From Planctomycetaceae bacterium UBA2972 (lineage in GTDB: Bacteria; Planctomycetota; Planctomycetia; Pirellulales; Pirellulaceae), in contig DEAW01000204.1 of assembly GCA_002348315.1 (NCBI GenBank), positions 60,188 through 83,791 on the forward strand: DNA of 23,604 nucleotides. Direction: 5' to 3'. The translations under genes were made by a program, and so were the position numbers. Each line of letters begins with the position of its first letter. Position 1 is the first letter of the stretch. This document shows, one piece after another, positions 7,915 to 16,461 of this stretch. The notes beneath the pieces were generated by a model that did no database searches, was not told the origin of the DNA, and saw only the letters and a program-made list of their open reading frames with translations.

Positions 7915-8946
7915 TCAGGGGGCAGCCCAATCCAGTAGCACTTTACCACTCCGACCATTTTGCATCACTGCAAATCCCTGTTCAAAGTCATCGACATCAA
8001 ACCGATGTGTCAGCACGGCCGAGATATCCAATCCTCCCTGAAGCAAGACCGTCATTTTATACCAGGTTTCATACATTTCCCGACCGTAGATCCCCTTGAT
8101 CGTCAGCATATTAAACACGACGGTGTTCCAGTCGATGGCCATTTGTTCCGAAGGTATTCCGAGCATGGCGATCTTACCACCATGAAACATATTGTCGAGC
8201 ATCGAGGTGAATGCCGCCGGACTGCCGGACATTTCCAGTCCAACATCAAAACCACCCGTCATTCCCACTTCCTGCCGGACATCCTTGAGCGATTCTTCAG
8301 CGACATTCACGACGCGTGTTGCTCCCAGCTTACCTGCCAGGTCCAGCCTGTAGGGATTGAGGTCGGTGACGACAACATTGCGAGCCCCGGAAAAACGGCA
8401 GACTGCGGCGGCCATACAACCGATGGGCCCTGCCCCTGTGATCAGCACATCTTCTCCTAATACTGGAAAGGACAGTGCGGTATGGACGGCGTTACCAAAG
8501 GGATCAAACAAGGCTGCCATATCAAGATCGATGGATGCAGCGTGCTTCCAGACGTTGGTCATCGGCAAGGCAATATACTCAGCGAATGCTCCCGAGCGAT
8601 TGACTCCAATTCCTTTTGTGTCGTTGCACAAATGACGGCGACCTGCAAAGCAATTACGACAACGCCCGCAGACGACATGTCCTTCGCCGGACACAATGTC
8701 ACCTGGCTTAAAGTCTGTCACGTTACTTCCCGAGTCAACAACTTCTCCTACAAACTCATGCCCCACAACCATCGGAACAGGGATTGTCTGGAGGGCCCAT
8801 TCATCCCAATTGTAGATATGTAAATCTGTACCACAGATCCCTGTACGAATAATGCGAATCAAGACATCGTTGATTCCAACTTCCGGCATTTCAACATCTT
8901 CAAGCCATAACCCTGGCTCAGCGTGTCGTTTAACGAGTGCCTTCAT
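7915..8946 (-). CDS. tdh: L-threonine 3-dehydrogenase
   Basis: A 343-residue zinc-dependent medium-chain dehydrogenase that oxidises L-threonine to 2-amino-3-ketobutyrate with NAD+. It has the catalytic zinc ligands Cys38, His63 and Glu64 (ICGTDLHIYNWDEW and VVGHEF). The structural zinc loop has four cysteines (CGRCRNCFAGRRHLC), and the Rossmann motif is GAGPIG. The segments FDPFGNAVHTALSF and GIYGREMYETWYKM distinguish Tdh from other alcohol dehydrogenases. Length equals that of the well-known E. coli enzyme family. The start is supported by a strong ribosome site 7 bases upstream. It is the first gene of a two-gene operon with kbl, so the unstable intermediate is made and used by co-expressed enzymes. 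It diverges from the DUF1501 gene across a 206-base gap that must hold both promoters. Confidence 0.97.
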   Translation of the reverse strand: MKALVKRHAEPGLWLEDVEMPEVGINDVLIRIIRTGICGTDLHIYNWDEWALQTIPVPMVVGHEFVGEVVDSGSNVTDFKPGDIVSGEGHVVCGRCRNCFAGRRHLCNDTKGIGVNRSGAFAEYIALPMTNVWKHAASIDLDMAALFDPFGNAVHTALSFPVLGEDVLITGAGPIGCMAAAVCRFSGARNVVVTDLNPYRLDLAGKLGATRVVNVAEESLKDVRQEVGMTGGFDVGLEMSGSPAAFTSMLDNMFHGGKIAMLGIPSEQMAIDWNTVVFNMLTIKGIYGREMYETWYKMTVLLQGGLDISAVLTHRFDVDDFEQGFAVMQNGRSGKVLLDWAAP

Positions 8947-8953
8947 TTGAGCA

Positions 8954-8960
8954 CTCCTTT
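8954..8960 (-). promoter_or_regulatory. Strong ribosome binding site of tdh
   Basis: The - strand reads AAAGGAG, followed by 7 bases and then the tdh ATG. This is one of the few canonical Shine-Dalgarno sequences in the window and fixes the tdh start. Confidence 0.8.
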
Positions 8961-9084
8961 ATCTGAAGGGTTCCCCATCTACAATCTGCATCGAATCATA
9001 CCGCTTCAGTTCTTTTTGTACATCACTTTCCCACAAGAATTGTGCAATAAACCGCTAATGCTAATTACAGTCATACCATTAACA

Positions 9085-9114
9085 TTTACTCCCCTCTCCA
9101 AAACGGGATACAAT
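9085..9114 (+). promoter_or_regulatory. Possible sigma-70-like promoter for the DUF1501 gene
   Basis: TTTACT (9085-9090), an 18-base spacer, then TACAAT (9109-9114), ending 38 bases before the ATG at 9153. The -10 is good and the -35 weak. It lies in the divergent tdh/DUF1501 gap, where a rightward promoter is expected. No operator could be identified with confidence. Confidence 0.3.
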
Positions 9115-9152
9115 GAATCCAACAATAACTTACTCAGTCCGGTAATTCCCCC

Positions 9153-10535
9153 ATGTTATCCATCCGCGGTTCTTCTCAGGGTCGTTTTTGTGACAGGTTG
9201 TCACGCAGAAACTTCCTGCGCATCGGATCGTTGGGATTTGGCGCTGGCATCTCCTTACCCGAGATCCTCAAAGCAAATCAGGATACTTCTGAGTCAACCA
9301 GGTCCGTTATCATGGTTTACCTGTGTGGAGGTCCAACTCAATACGAGACGTTTGATCCCAAGCCCAATTCTCCGGTGGAAATCCGAGGGTCCTTTCAGCC
9401 CACCTCTACAAAGATCCCGGGAATCCAATACTGCGAATTATTGCCAAAACTGGCTGCCATGAACGATCGATTCTCCATCGTTCGTTCCCTGGTCGGGATG
9501 GAAAATCGCCACGAATCATTCCAATGTTACTCAGGACGTGCCGGTGGTAGACCCCAGGACGGCGAACCGGCAGGTGGCTGGCCAACCTTTGGCTCGGTGG
9601 TCTCACGCGAATTGGGAGCCGGCGCGAACGGAGCTCTTCCTTATGTAGATGCGTCCCCGAAAATAGGCTATCAACCATATGCCAATCGCGGTATACACGA
9701 CAATGCGAGCAAGACATCCTGGCCCGGTTTTACAGGAATGAGTCACGTTCCATTCGCCGTCGAAGCCGACGTCAAAAAGGACCTGATACTTAATGGGATC
9801 AACCTTGACCGTCTGGGACAACGAGAACAACTTCTCCGACAAGTGAACAACATTCGGGAATCTGTCGAAACTTCAGGAGTTGATTCTTTTCAGGAAAAGG
9901 CCTTCGGGATTCTGACTTCGAGTAACATGGCACAGGCTTTAGACCTGGAACTAGAAGACAAAAAGGTAAGAGACTGGTACGGTGAATCTGTCACTACGGA
10001 TCCGGCCTTCGGTGCACCACCTCAGAGCGCTCAGCATTTGCTTTTAGCTCGACGATTGGTGGAAGCAGGGGTGCGTTGTGTCACGGTTGCTTTTGGTGCC
10101 TGGGATTGGCACAGCAATCGGGAAGGAACCATCGAATACCTCTCCAATCGCTACCTCCCTAACTTTGACCGCGCTATCTCTGTCCTTTTGACGGACCTGG
10201 AGCAGCGAGGACTTTCTGAAGAAGTACAAGTTATCGTCTGGGGTGAATTCGGACGGACTCCACGTATCAACGCCAAAGGTGGCCGGGACCACTGGGAACG
10301 AACTCAATCAATCTTAATGGCCGGTGGAAATGTAAAAGGCGGACGCACCATTGGTACTACGGACAAACAGGGCGGTGTTCCTATTGAACGTCCTGTTCAT
10401 GTGCAGGAAGTCTTTGCCACCATGTATCAGCATCTGGGATTAGATGTTAATTCCGTGAAAATACCTGACCTTAACGGCAGGCCTCGCTATCTGGTTGACG
10501 AAAACCAGCAGCCTATCCAAGAGTTAATCTCTTAG
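9153..10535 (+). CDS. DUF1501 family protein, Tat-exported, alkaline-phosphatase-superfamily-like
   Basis: A 460-residue protein. The N-terminus carries a canonical twin-arginine motif SRRNFL (17-22) followed by a short hydrophobic segment (GSLGFGAGISLPEIL). DUF1501 landmarks are VIMVYLCGGPTQYETFDPK near 52, IVRSLVGMENRHESFQ, a long middle with LLLARRLVEAGVRCVTV, and WGEFGRTPRINAKGGRDHW. The last is the metal-site-like C-terminal block typical of the family, followed by SILMAGG. DUF1501 is placed with the alkaline phosphatase/sulfatase fold group, but no substrate is established. It is the first + gene after the tdh promoter region. The next gene (SASA) starts 130 bases later, so it may be transcribed alone or lead the cluster. 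No clear Shine-Dalgarno precedes the ATG, which is common in this window. It is a paralogue of the gene at 16462, with a different internal sequence. Confidence 0.93.
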   Translation: MLSIRGSSQGRFCDRLSRRNFLRIGSLGFGAGISLPEILKANQDTSESTRSVIMVYLCGGPTQYETFDPKPNSPVEIRGSFQPTSTKIPGIQYCELLPKLAAMNDRFSIVRSLVGMENRHESFQCYSGRAGGRPQDGEPAGGWPTFGSVVSRELGAGANGALPYVDASPKIGYQPYANRGIHDNASKTSWPGFTGMSHVPFAVEADVKKDLILNGINLDRLGQREQLLRQVNNIRESVETSGVDSFQEKAFGILTSSNMAQALDLELEDKKVRDWYGESVTTDPAFGAPPQSAQHLLLARRLVEAGVRCVTVAFGAWDWHSNREGTIEYLSNRYLPNFDRAISVLLTDLEQRGLSEEVQVIVWGEFGRTPRINAKGGRDHWERTQSILMAGGNVKGGRTIGTTDKQGGVPIERPVHVQEVFATMYQHLGLDVNSVKIPDLNGRPRYLVDENQQPIQELIS

Positions 10536-10665
10536 AACCTCCACAGGCTTTTCTTCCGCTGTTGTCGTGTTTTATCTTGCCTACCGACAGTTCCAAAGGC
10601 GTTTTCGCAGTCAATTCAAACCTGTTAAAATAACTACTTAGCAAACAAAACTACCACCACAACGA

Positions 10666-11931
10666 ATGACCTCCAGCATGCAACATTTGAAGCCACTATT
10701 CGTTCTCCCACTACTCCTGCTGATGGGATTATCGACTACTAGCGCCGAACCACCGGAATTCGCGGCGTCCAAAAGTACCGCCAAAGTTAAAGTCTTTATT
10801 CTGGCAGGTCAGTCCAACATGGAAGGCCGTGGTTTCCCCGAACCTCTAACCTGGCAGGTGGGCCAGGAAAAATACCGTGAACGTTACACGCACTTCATCA
10901 AAGATGGAGATTACGCCAGGTTTGTCAAAACGGTTGAAGATACACGCGACCCCGACGACCGCCGGAAAACTCCAACCTATCTCTGGAGCGAGCGAAAGGA
11001 TGTCTGGATCAATTACCTCGGTAAACATGGGAACCTCAAGGTCGGATATGGTGCTCCCAATGAAGGCTTTGGTCCCGAGTTCAACTTTGGACACGTGTTA
11101 GGAAATCACTATGACGAACAGGTATTAATCATAAAAACCTCCTGGGGAGGACGAGCGCTGGCGCAAGGCTTTCTACCTCCCTCAAGCATGCCGACCGATG
11201 CCGAATTTGAAGTCCTCACTCAGGCTGAGAATAACAAAAACATCGAATGGAACATGCAACAAAAAATAAGAGTTGAAAAGAACAATCTGAAAATCGCTGA
11301 AGAAAACAAGACTGCGGAAAAAAAGAAGGCTCTACAAAAATACAAGCCACGACCTGTTGTCTCGGTTGCTGAATACAAACAACGGTACGGCATTGATTAT
11401 CGAAACATGGTCCATGAAGTACACGATTGTCTGGCGAATCTAAAAGAGCGGTTCCCCGGGTATCAGGGACAGGGGTATGAAATCGAGGGCTTTGTCTGGT
11501 TTCAAGGTTGGAACGACCAATACAACGATCGATGGTTGAGCTATGAAAAGAATCTTGGGAACCTCATTCGCGATCTGCGTAAAGAGTTTGACGTACCCGG
11601 AATGAAAATTGTCATTGGAGAGATGGGCCACGACGGTCCGGATGAGCCTAAGCCTGACGCACCACGCACCCTTATCATGTCTGCTCAACAGGCCGTCGCT
11701 AAGAGCGCTGAATTCAAAAAGACATCCACGTGTGTAAATACCAGACAATACTGGGACATGGAAGCCCACAACATTTACCATGGTCCCGGCGGCTGGAGTA
11801 AAGATGTAGATAAGTGGCGTCAATTCGGTAATGACCGACCCTATCACTATCTTGGTAGCCCTTGGTTCTTTGCACAGGCAGGAACAGGCTTCGGGGAAGC
11901 GATGGTAAAGCTACTCGGAAAAGACAAGTAA
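10666..11931 (+). CDS. Exported SASA-type sialate O-acetylesterase-like protein with charged insert
   Basis: A 421-residue protein; an ATG at 10678 (residue 5) is an equally possible start. The signal peptide MQHLKPLFVLPLLLLMG ends near TTSA-EPP. The SASA domain opens with VKVFILAGQSNMEGRG, and Ser50 in GQSNM is the expected nucleophile. It continues with FGPEFNFGHVLG, VLIIKTSWGGRALA, YEIEGFVWFQGWNDQY and IVIGEMGHDG. A conserved His in YHYLGS near the C-terminus is the likely catalytic base. The family removes O-acetyl groups from sugars such as sialic acid or plant and algal glycans. Compared with the second SASA here (18852-19793), it carries an extra stretch of roughly 60 residues (about 195-250). 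That stretch is Lys/Glu/Asn-rich, likely a long helix or coiled coil, and lies between the PPSS loop and the second half of the domain. The FGGY kinase follows after 25 bases, suggesting a sugar-processing unit. Confidence 0.88.
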   Translation: MTSSMQHLKPLFVLPLLLLMGLSTTSAEPPEFAASKSTAKVKVFILAGQSNMEGRGFPEPLTWQVGQEKYRERYTHFIKDGDYARFVKTVEDTRDPDDRRKTPTYLWSERKDVWINYLGKHGNLKVGYGAPNEGFGPEFNFGHVLGNHYDEQVLIIKTSWGGRALAQGFLPPSSMPTDAEFEVLTQAENNKNIEWNMQQKIRVEKNNLKIAEENKTAEKKKALQKYKPRPVVSVAEYKQRYGIDYRNMVHEVHDCLANLKERFPGYQGQGYEIEGFVWFQGWNDQYNDRWLSYEKNLGNLIRDLRKEFDVPGMKIVIGEMGHDGPDEPKPDAPRTLIMSAQQAVAKSAEFKKTSTCVNTRQYWDMEAHNIYHGPGGWSKDVDKWRQFGNDRPYHYLGSPWFFAQAGTGFGEAMVKLLGKDK

Positions 11932-11956
11932 CTCCGCTCGCTATGGAGACCCGGGC

Positions 11957-13384
11957 ATGACCCTCATACTAGGTGTCGATATCGGCACAACAACAATCAC
12001 CGCCATCGCTGTCGATGCCGACAGTGGACGGATCGTTGAGTCAACAACAACAAAGAATGATGCCCGCTACACCGACCGACCGATTGGTCGAAGCGAGTGG
12101 GATGCCGATCGCATTATTTCGCAAGCGATGCAGTGCATTAAGGATGTTGTTACGCGTCTGGATTCCCGAGCATCACAGATTGCCGGGATCGGAATGACAG
12201 GCCAACAGCATGGAATGGTGCTTGTCGATCCACAACTCAATCCCGTTTCCCCTTATATCAATTGGCAGGACCAACGGGGAAATGAAGTTGATGACAACGG
12301 AATCCCATTGATTCACGACCTGACAGAACGTCTTGGAGATGACCAATACCGAACGCACGGCTGTTTTTTGCGTACTGGCTTCATGAACGTTACGCTGCAC
12401 TGGCTAAACACGCGAGGGCAGCTACCTGGCAACTGTCGGGCGGCCTTCATCATGGATTTGGTAGCAAGCCGGCTTTGCGACGCACCACTTCAAAGTGACC
12501 CGTCAGCCGCCGGAAGTGCTGGCCTGTTGAACATCCATACCAACCAATGGAATCAGGATGCCCTGAAGGAACTGGGAATCCCTCTGTCGGTATTGCCGGA
12601 GGTTAGTTCAACTCGTGAAAAGGTCGGTACGATCACTTCCGTAGTCGCCTCGGAAACGGGACTGCCGGAAGGAATTCCCGTTTTCGTACCCATTGGAGAC
12701 AATCAAGCCGGCTTTCTGGGAAGTGTGGCAAATCGCCACAACCAGCTTTCCATCAATGTGGGTACGGGAGGTCAGGTATCCGCCTACAGCGAGTCCACTG
12801 GCGAACACCCGGCTTTGGAAGTGCGTCCCTTTCCCTACGGAGGATATTTACTCGCTTTTGTAGGAGCCTGTGGGGGCAGAAGCTTCGCGGCACTGGAGTC
12901 GTTTTTTCAGGCAGTCGCAACCGAAATATTTGATATCACACCATCCACGGATGCTTTTGAAAGAATGAAGGAGTTGGCTGCCGATGCAGTCACAGACGAT
13001 TCAGGCCTCAAATGCTCACCTATTTTTACCGGTACTCGTCAAGATCCATCTGAACGCGCCAGTTGGACAGGGCTAAGCCCGGACAATTTCACTCCTGCAT
13101 TAATGACACGGTCACTGCTGGAAGGGATGGCAACCACGTTTAATGAAGGATTTGCAGCAATTCTGTCCTGTGGCGTCACAGGCATCACCGAAATCGTTGG
13201 AGCCGGAAACGGAATTCGACAAAACGATGTATTGAAACAGTGTATCGAAGCTCGTTTTAACATGATCGTGCGTAAACCCAATCAAAGCGAAGAAGCAACT
13301 TTAGGCGCGGCCATCACTGCCGCGATCGGATGTGGTGTCCTTAACGATCTTTCAGATTCTGCAAAATGGATTCAATACGGTTAG
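11957..13384 (+). CDS. FGGY-family carbohydrate kinase (xylulokinase-like)
   Basis: A 475-residue cytoplasmic kinase of the FGGY family, which phosphorylates sugars or polyols with ATP. The phosphate-1 loop is GVDIGTTTI (Asp8). Then come GIGMTGQQHGMVLVD and YINWQDQRG (substrate-side blocks), FIMDLVASRLC, and PIGDNQAGFLGS with the expected catalytic base Asp248. NVGTGGQVSAYS is the second phosphate block, and GAGNGIRQNDVLKQC the adenosine region. Length fits the family (about 480-520). The overall pattern is closest to xylulokinase/sedoheptulokinase relatives, but the substrate cannot be fixed from sequence alone, so no symbol is given. A GGAG ribosome site sits 8 bases before the ATG. It is 25 bases after the SASA esterase and 4 before the DUF1549/DUF1553 gene, so it is well placed to trap a sugar released outside the cell. 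Confidence 0.92.
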   Translation: MTLILGVDIGTTTITAIAVDADSGRIVESTTTKNDARYTDRPIGRSEWDADRIISQAMQCIKDVVTRLDSRASQIAGIGMTGQQHGMVLVDPQLNPVSPYINWQDQRGNEVDDNGIPLIHDLTERLGDDQYRTHGCFLRTGFMNVTLHWLNTRGQLPGNCRAAFIMDLVASRLCDAPLQSDPSAAGSAGLLNIHTNQWNQDALKELGIPLSVLPEVSSTREKVGTITSVVASETGLPEGIPVFVPIGDNQAGFLGSVANRHNQLSINVGTGGQVSAYSESTGEHPALEVRPFPYGGYLLAFVGACGGRSFAALESFFQAVATEIFDITPSTDAFERMKELAADAVTDDSGLKCSPIFTGTRQDPSERASWTGLSPDNFTPALMTRSLLEGMATTFNEGFAAILSCGVTGITEIVGAGNGIRQNDVLKQCIEARFNMIVRKPNQSEEATLGAAITAAIGCGVLNDLSDSAKWIQYG

Positions 13385-13388
13385 CGCG

Positions 13389-16300
13389 ATGCAGCGTATC
13401 ATCTTACTAATTAAAATTTTGGCTGTTGCAGGCATCATTTGCACGACCGGCTTGAGCAAGGCACAGGAATCGTCAGTCACCTTCAATAAAGACATCCGTT
13501 CGTTGTTATCCAACAAATGCTTTACCTGTCACGGCCCTGATACGAATAAACGGGAAGCTGGACTAAGGCTTGATGTGCGGGATGCAGCCGTCGCTCGACT
13601 CGACTCGGGGCAACACGCCATTACGCCCGGCAACATTGCCACAAGCGAACTTTGGGTTCGCATTACTTCAGACGACGAATTCACACGTATGCCTCCGGCA
13701 GAGCATGGCGATGCACTTACTGAGTCCGAAAAAGAACTTCTTAAACAGTGGATCCTCAGTGGCGCCGAGTATCAAACACATTGGTCCTTCGTCACTCCGA
13801 CCCGACCTTCCCTGCCGGCCGTGCAAAGATCTAACTGGCCTGAGAATGCCATCGACTACTTCGTGCTGGCTGGCCTTGAGAAGAATGAATTAACTCCGAC
13901 CTCGAGGGCCAAGAAAGAAACACTAGTACGTCGTCTGGCATTCGACCTAACCGGGCTTCCACCGACACTCGACGAGATTGACGATTTCCTGGCCGACGAA
14001 GCTCCGGATGCCTACCAACGATTGGTGGAGTCGTACCTGGCAGATCCGTCCTACGGGGAAAATCTGGCCAGCAGCTGGCTTGATCTGGCTCGCTACGCAG
14101 ACACCAACGGGTATCAGTACGACACGGAACGGCAGCACTGGGTTTGGCGGGATTGGGTAATTAATGCCTATAACCAAAATAAACCATTCGATGAATTCAC
14201 CATCGAACAGATTGCCGGAGATCTGTTACCGAATGCAACTCCCCAACAGGTGTTGGCAACAGGCTTCAATCGAAATCATGGAATCACCATTGAAGGTGGC
14301 GTCATTGGCGAAGAATACCGAACCGAATATGTCATGGATCGTTTGATCACGACCAGCAGTGTCTGGATGGGACTAACCGTTGGTTGTGCCCGCTGCCATG
14401 ATCACAAATACGATCCGATTAGCCAGAAAGAGTTTTATCAACTTTATGCGTTCTTTAATCTCGTACCAGAACGCGGGCAAAGCGGTTTCCAACCACAAAT
14501 GCAGGTCACCTCTCCCCTGGCCGAGACGCGTCTGGCCTCACTGGCCGGACGGATTAATGACTTAGAGGCAGCGTTACCTGCTGCCCGCAAGGACCTATCG
14601 GGACTGGAGAAATGGGCCCAGACGATCAAGAAGAATGGCAGCACCTGGCGAATCCAAACACCCGTATCTGCTAAGTCGTCGGGCGGAACCACGATTACTC
14701 CGCAGGACGATCATTCACTATTGGTATCGGGCGTGAATCCTCAAAAAGACATTTACACGATCGAGTCGGAAACCAGGCAAACGGCAATCACGGCTATCAG
14801 GCTTGAATGTTTGACGCATCCGTCGCTTCCAGGTGGCGGGCCGGGCCGACATACTAATTCCAATTTTGTACTAACCGGTATCGAATTAAAGGCGACATCC
14901 ACGGCGGATCCTTCCCAGTCCCATGTTGTAAAATTCAGCGAAGCCCGCGCGGATTACAACCAGGCGAACTGGCATGTGTCGGCTGCCCTGGATCCTAACA
15001 AAGCAACTGGTTGGGCCGTTGACGGGCCGACACGCAAGGAGCCGGCCACTGCAATCTTCATTACCGAGAAACCCTTCGGTTTTGAAGGAGGAACAAAACT
15101 TTCTCTCACGTTGCGTCATGAAGCCAGCTTCGGCACGCATGGAATCGGGCGTCCACGAATAAGTATCACGACATCGCCTACCCGCGCCATTGCCTTTAAG
15201 GGACTCGATGCCGCAATTGTCGACGCCGCAACAATTCCGGCTACGCAACGTACTGCCGAACAGGCCAAATTACTGGCTGACTATTACACCTCAAACTACG
15301 GTCCTGCCAAATCGATTGAGACTGAGATTGTGCGATTACGACAACTACAATCGCAGGGCTTCCCTCCCACGATGATAATGAAGGACCAACCAGGCATTCG
15401 TAAAACGCATATCCTTAATCGCGGCCAATACAACGAACCTACTACCGAAGTTAGCACGGGGACACCGGGAGCACTCCCTCCAATGCCAGGCGAATCTGAG
15501 AATAGCCGGCTGGGATTCGCGAGGTGGCTGACTTCCAGCGGCCATCCGTTAACAGCTCGAGTGACCGTAAACCGATACTGGCAGACATTCTTCGGCAATG
15601 GACTTGTAAAGACTTCGGAAGACTTTGGAAATCAGGGTGAGTTGCCAAGCCATCCTGAATTATTGGATTATCTGGCGGTTGAACTCCAGCAATCCGACTG
15701 GGACATTAAGCATCTGCACCGACTCATCGTCACTTCTGCCACCTATCAACAATCCTCAAGCGTCGGACGCTCAAAATACCTCCGGGATCCCGAAAATCGA
15801 CTCCTGGCAAGAGGACCGCGAATGCGTTTAACAGCTGAACAGGTTCGGGACAATGCATTGGCCGTTAGTGGATTATTACTTAACACGGTGGGTGGCCCAA
15901 GTGTCTATCCGTACCAGCCCAAAGGAATCTGGCTTGAGTTGAATAACAGGCCAGGTTATTCCAAAGCATATCCCCAGGGGACAGGCGAACAACTCTACCG
16001 CCGTAGTCTCTATACGTTTTGGAAACGTACCGTACCGTCACCCATGATGAAGACATTAGATGCACCTGAGAGGGAGCTTTGCACTCTAAAACGCTCGCTT
16101 ACCAATACCCCACTTCAATCGTTACTTCTGCTCAATGGCATCCAATTTGTTGAAGCCGCACGGCAGATGGCAACTCAGGTGTTAGCTCAGCCACTGGATT
16201 CGGATCAACAACGAATGGAATTTGCCTTTCGCCTGACCACTGGAAGAAGCCCCGACGAGCTTGAATCAAATATTCTTCTGGATGCTCTGAGGCAGCAAAA

Positions 16301-16454
16301 CGAGACTTTCAAAAACGACTCTGAAGCCATCAACAACCTCCTGTCTGTCGGCGACTACCCCGTTGATACAACCCTAAACCAAACGCAATTGGCAAGCTGG
16401 ACAGCGTTTTGTCGAATCTTGTTGAACCTCGATGAAACCATCACCAAGGGATAG
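13389..16454 (+). CDS. DUF1549/DUF1553 planctomycete haem-motif protein (PSCyt1-PSCyt2-PSD1) with carbohydrate-binding-like insert
   Basis: A 1021-residue exported protein. The ATG at 13389 is preferred over the one at 13332, which lies inside the FGGY gene; 13389 opens directly into a signal peptide (MQRIILLIKILAVAG..., cleavage near SKA-QES). PSCyt1 holds CFTCH (44-48), a haem c motif. PSCyt2 (DUF1549) runs from about 151 to 357, with FDLTGLPPT, RYADTNGYQ and a second CxxCH, CARCH (333-337). Residues about 465-600 form a beta-rich insert (AIRLECLTHPSLPGGGPGR ... GWAVDGPTRKEPATAIF) resembling a galactose-binding or discoidin-type module. PSD1 (DUF1553) runs from about 706 to the end (HPLTARVTVNRYWQTFFGNG, SDWDIKHLHRLIVTSATYQQ, CTLKRSLTNTPLQSLLLLN). 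A periplasmic redox or glycan-related role is an inference. It is 4 bases after the kinase gene and 7 before its usual partner DUF1501. Confidence 0.94.
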   Translation: MQRIILLIKILAVAGIICTTGLSKAQESSVTFNKDIRSLLSNKCFTCHGPDTNKREAGLRLDVRDAAVARLDSGQHAITPGNIATSELWVRITSDDEFTRMPPAEHGDALTESEKELLKQWILSGAEYQTHWSFVTPTRPSLPAVQRSNWPENAIDYFVLAGLEKNELTPTSRAKKETLVRRLAFDLTGLPPTLDEIDDFLADEAPDAYQRLVESYLADPSYGENLASSWLDLARYADTNGYQYDTERQHWVWRDWVINAYNQNKPFDEFTIEQIAGDLLPNATPQQVLATGFNRNHGITIEGGVIGEEYRTEYVMDRLITTSSVWMGLTVGCARCHDHKYDPISQKEFYQLYAFFNLVPERGQSGFQPQMQVTSPLAETRLASLAGRINDLEAALPAARKDLSGLEKWAQTIKKNGSTWRIQTPVSAKSSGGTTITPQDDHSLLVSGVNPQKDIYTIESETRQTAITAIRLECLTHPSLPGGGPGRHTNSNFVLTGIELKATSTADPSQSHVVKFSEARADYNQANWHVSAALDPNKATGWAVDGPTRKEPATAIFITEKPFGFEGGTKLSLTLRHEASFGTHGIGRPRISITTSPTRAIAFKGLDAAIVDAATIPATQRTAEQAKLLADYYTSNYGPAKSIETEIVRLRQLQSQGFPPTMIMKDQPGIRKTHILNRGQYNEPTTEVSTGTPGALPPMPGESENSRLGFARWLTSSGHPLTARVTVNRYWQTFFGNGLVKTSEDFGNQGELPSHPELLDYLAVELQQSDWDIKHLHRLIVTSATYQQSSSVGRSKYLRDPENRLLARGPRMRLTAEQVRDNALAVSGLLLNTVGGPSVYPYQPKGIWLELNNRPGYSKAYPQGTGEQLYRRSLYTFWKRTVPSPMMKTLDAPERELCTLKRSLTNTPLQSLLLLNGIQFVEAARQMATQVLAQPLDSDQQRMEFAFRLTTGRSPDELESNILLDALRQQNETFKNDSEAINNLLSVGDYPVDTTLNQTQLASWTAFCRILLNLDETITKG

Positions 16455-16461
16455 AACGATC

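Noticed and set aside
7960..8460. A 166-codon open frame on the + strand opposite tdh
   Set aside because: tdh is unambiguous on the other strand; the antisense translation has no recognisable domain and no ribosome site.
8923..9462. A 179-codon + frame spanning the tdh/DUF1501 gap
   Set aside because: It overlaps the 5' ends of two well-supported genes in the wrong frame or strand, and its product looks like no known protein.
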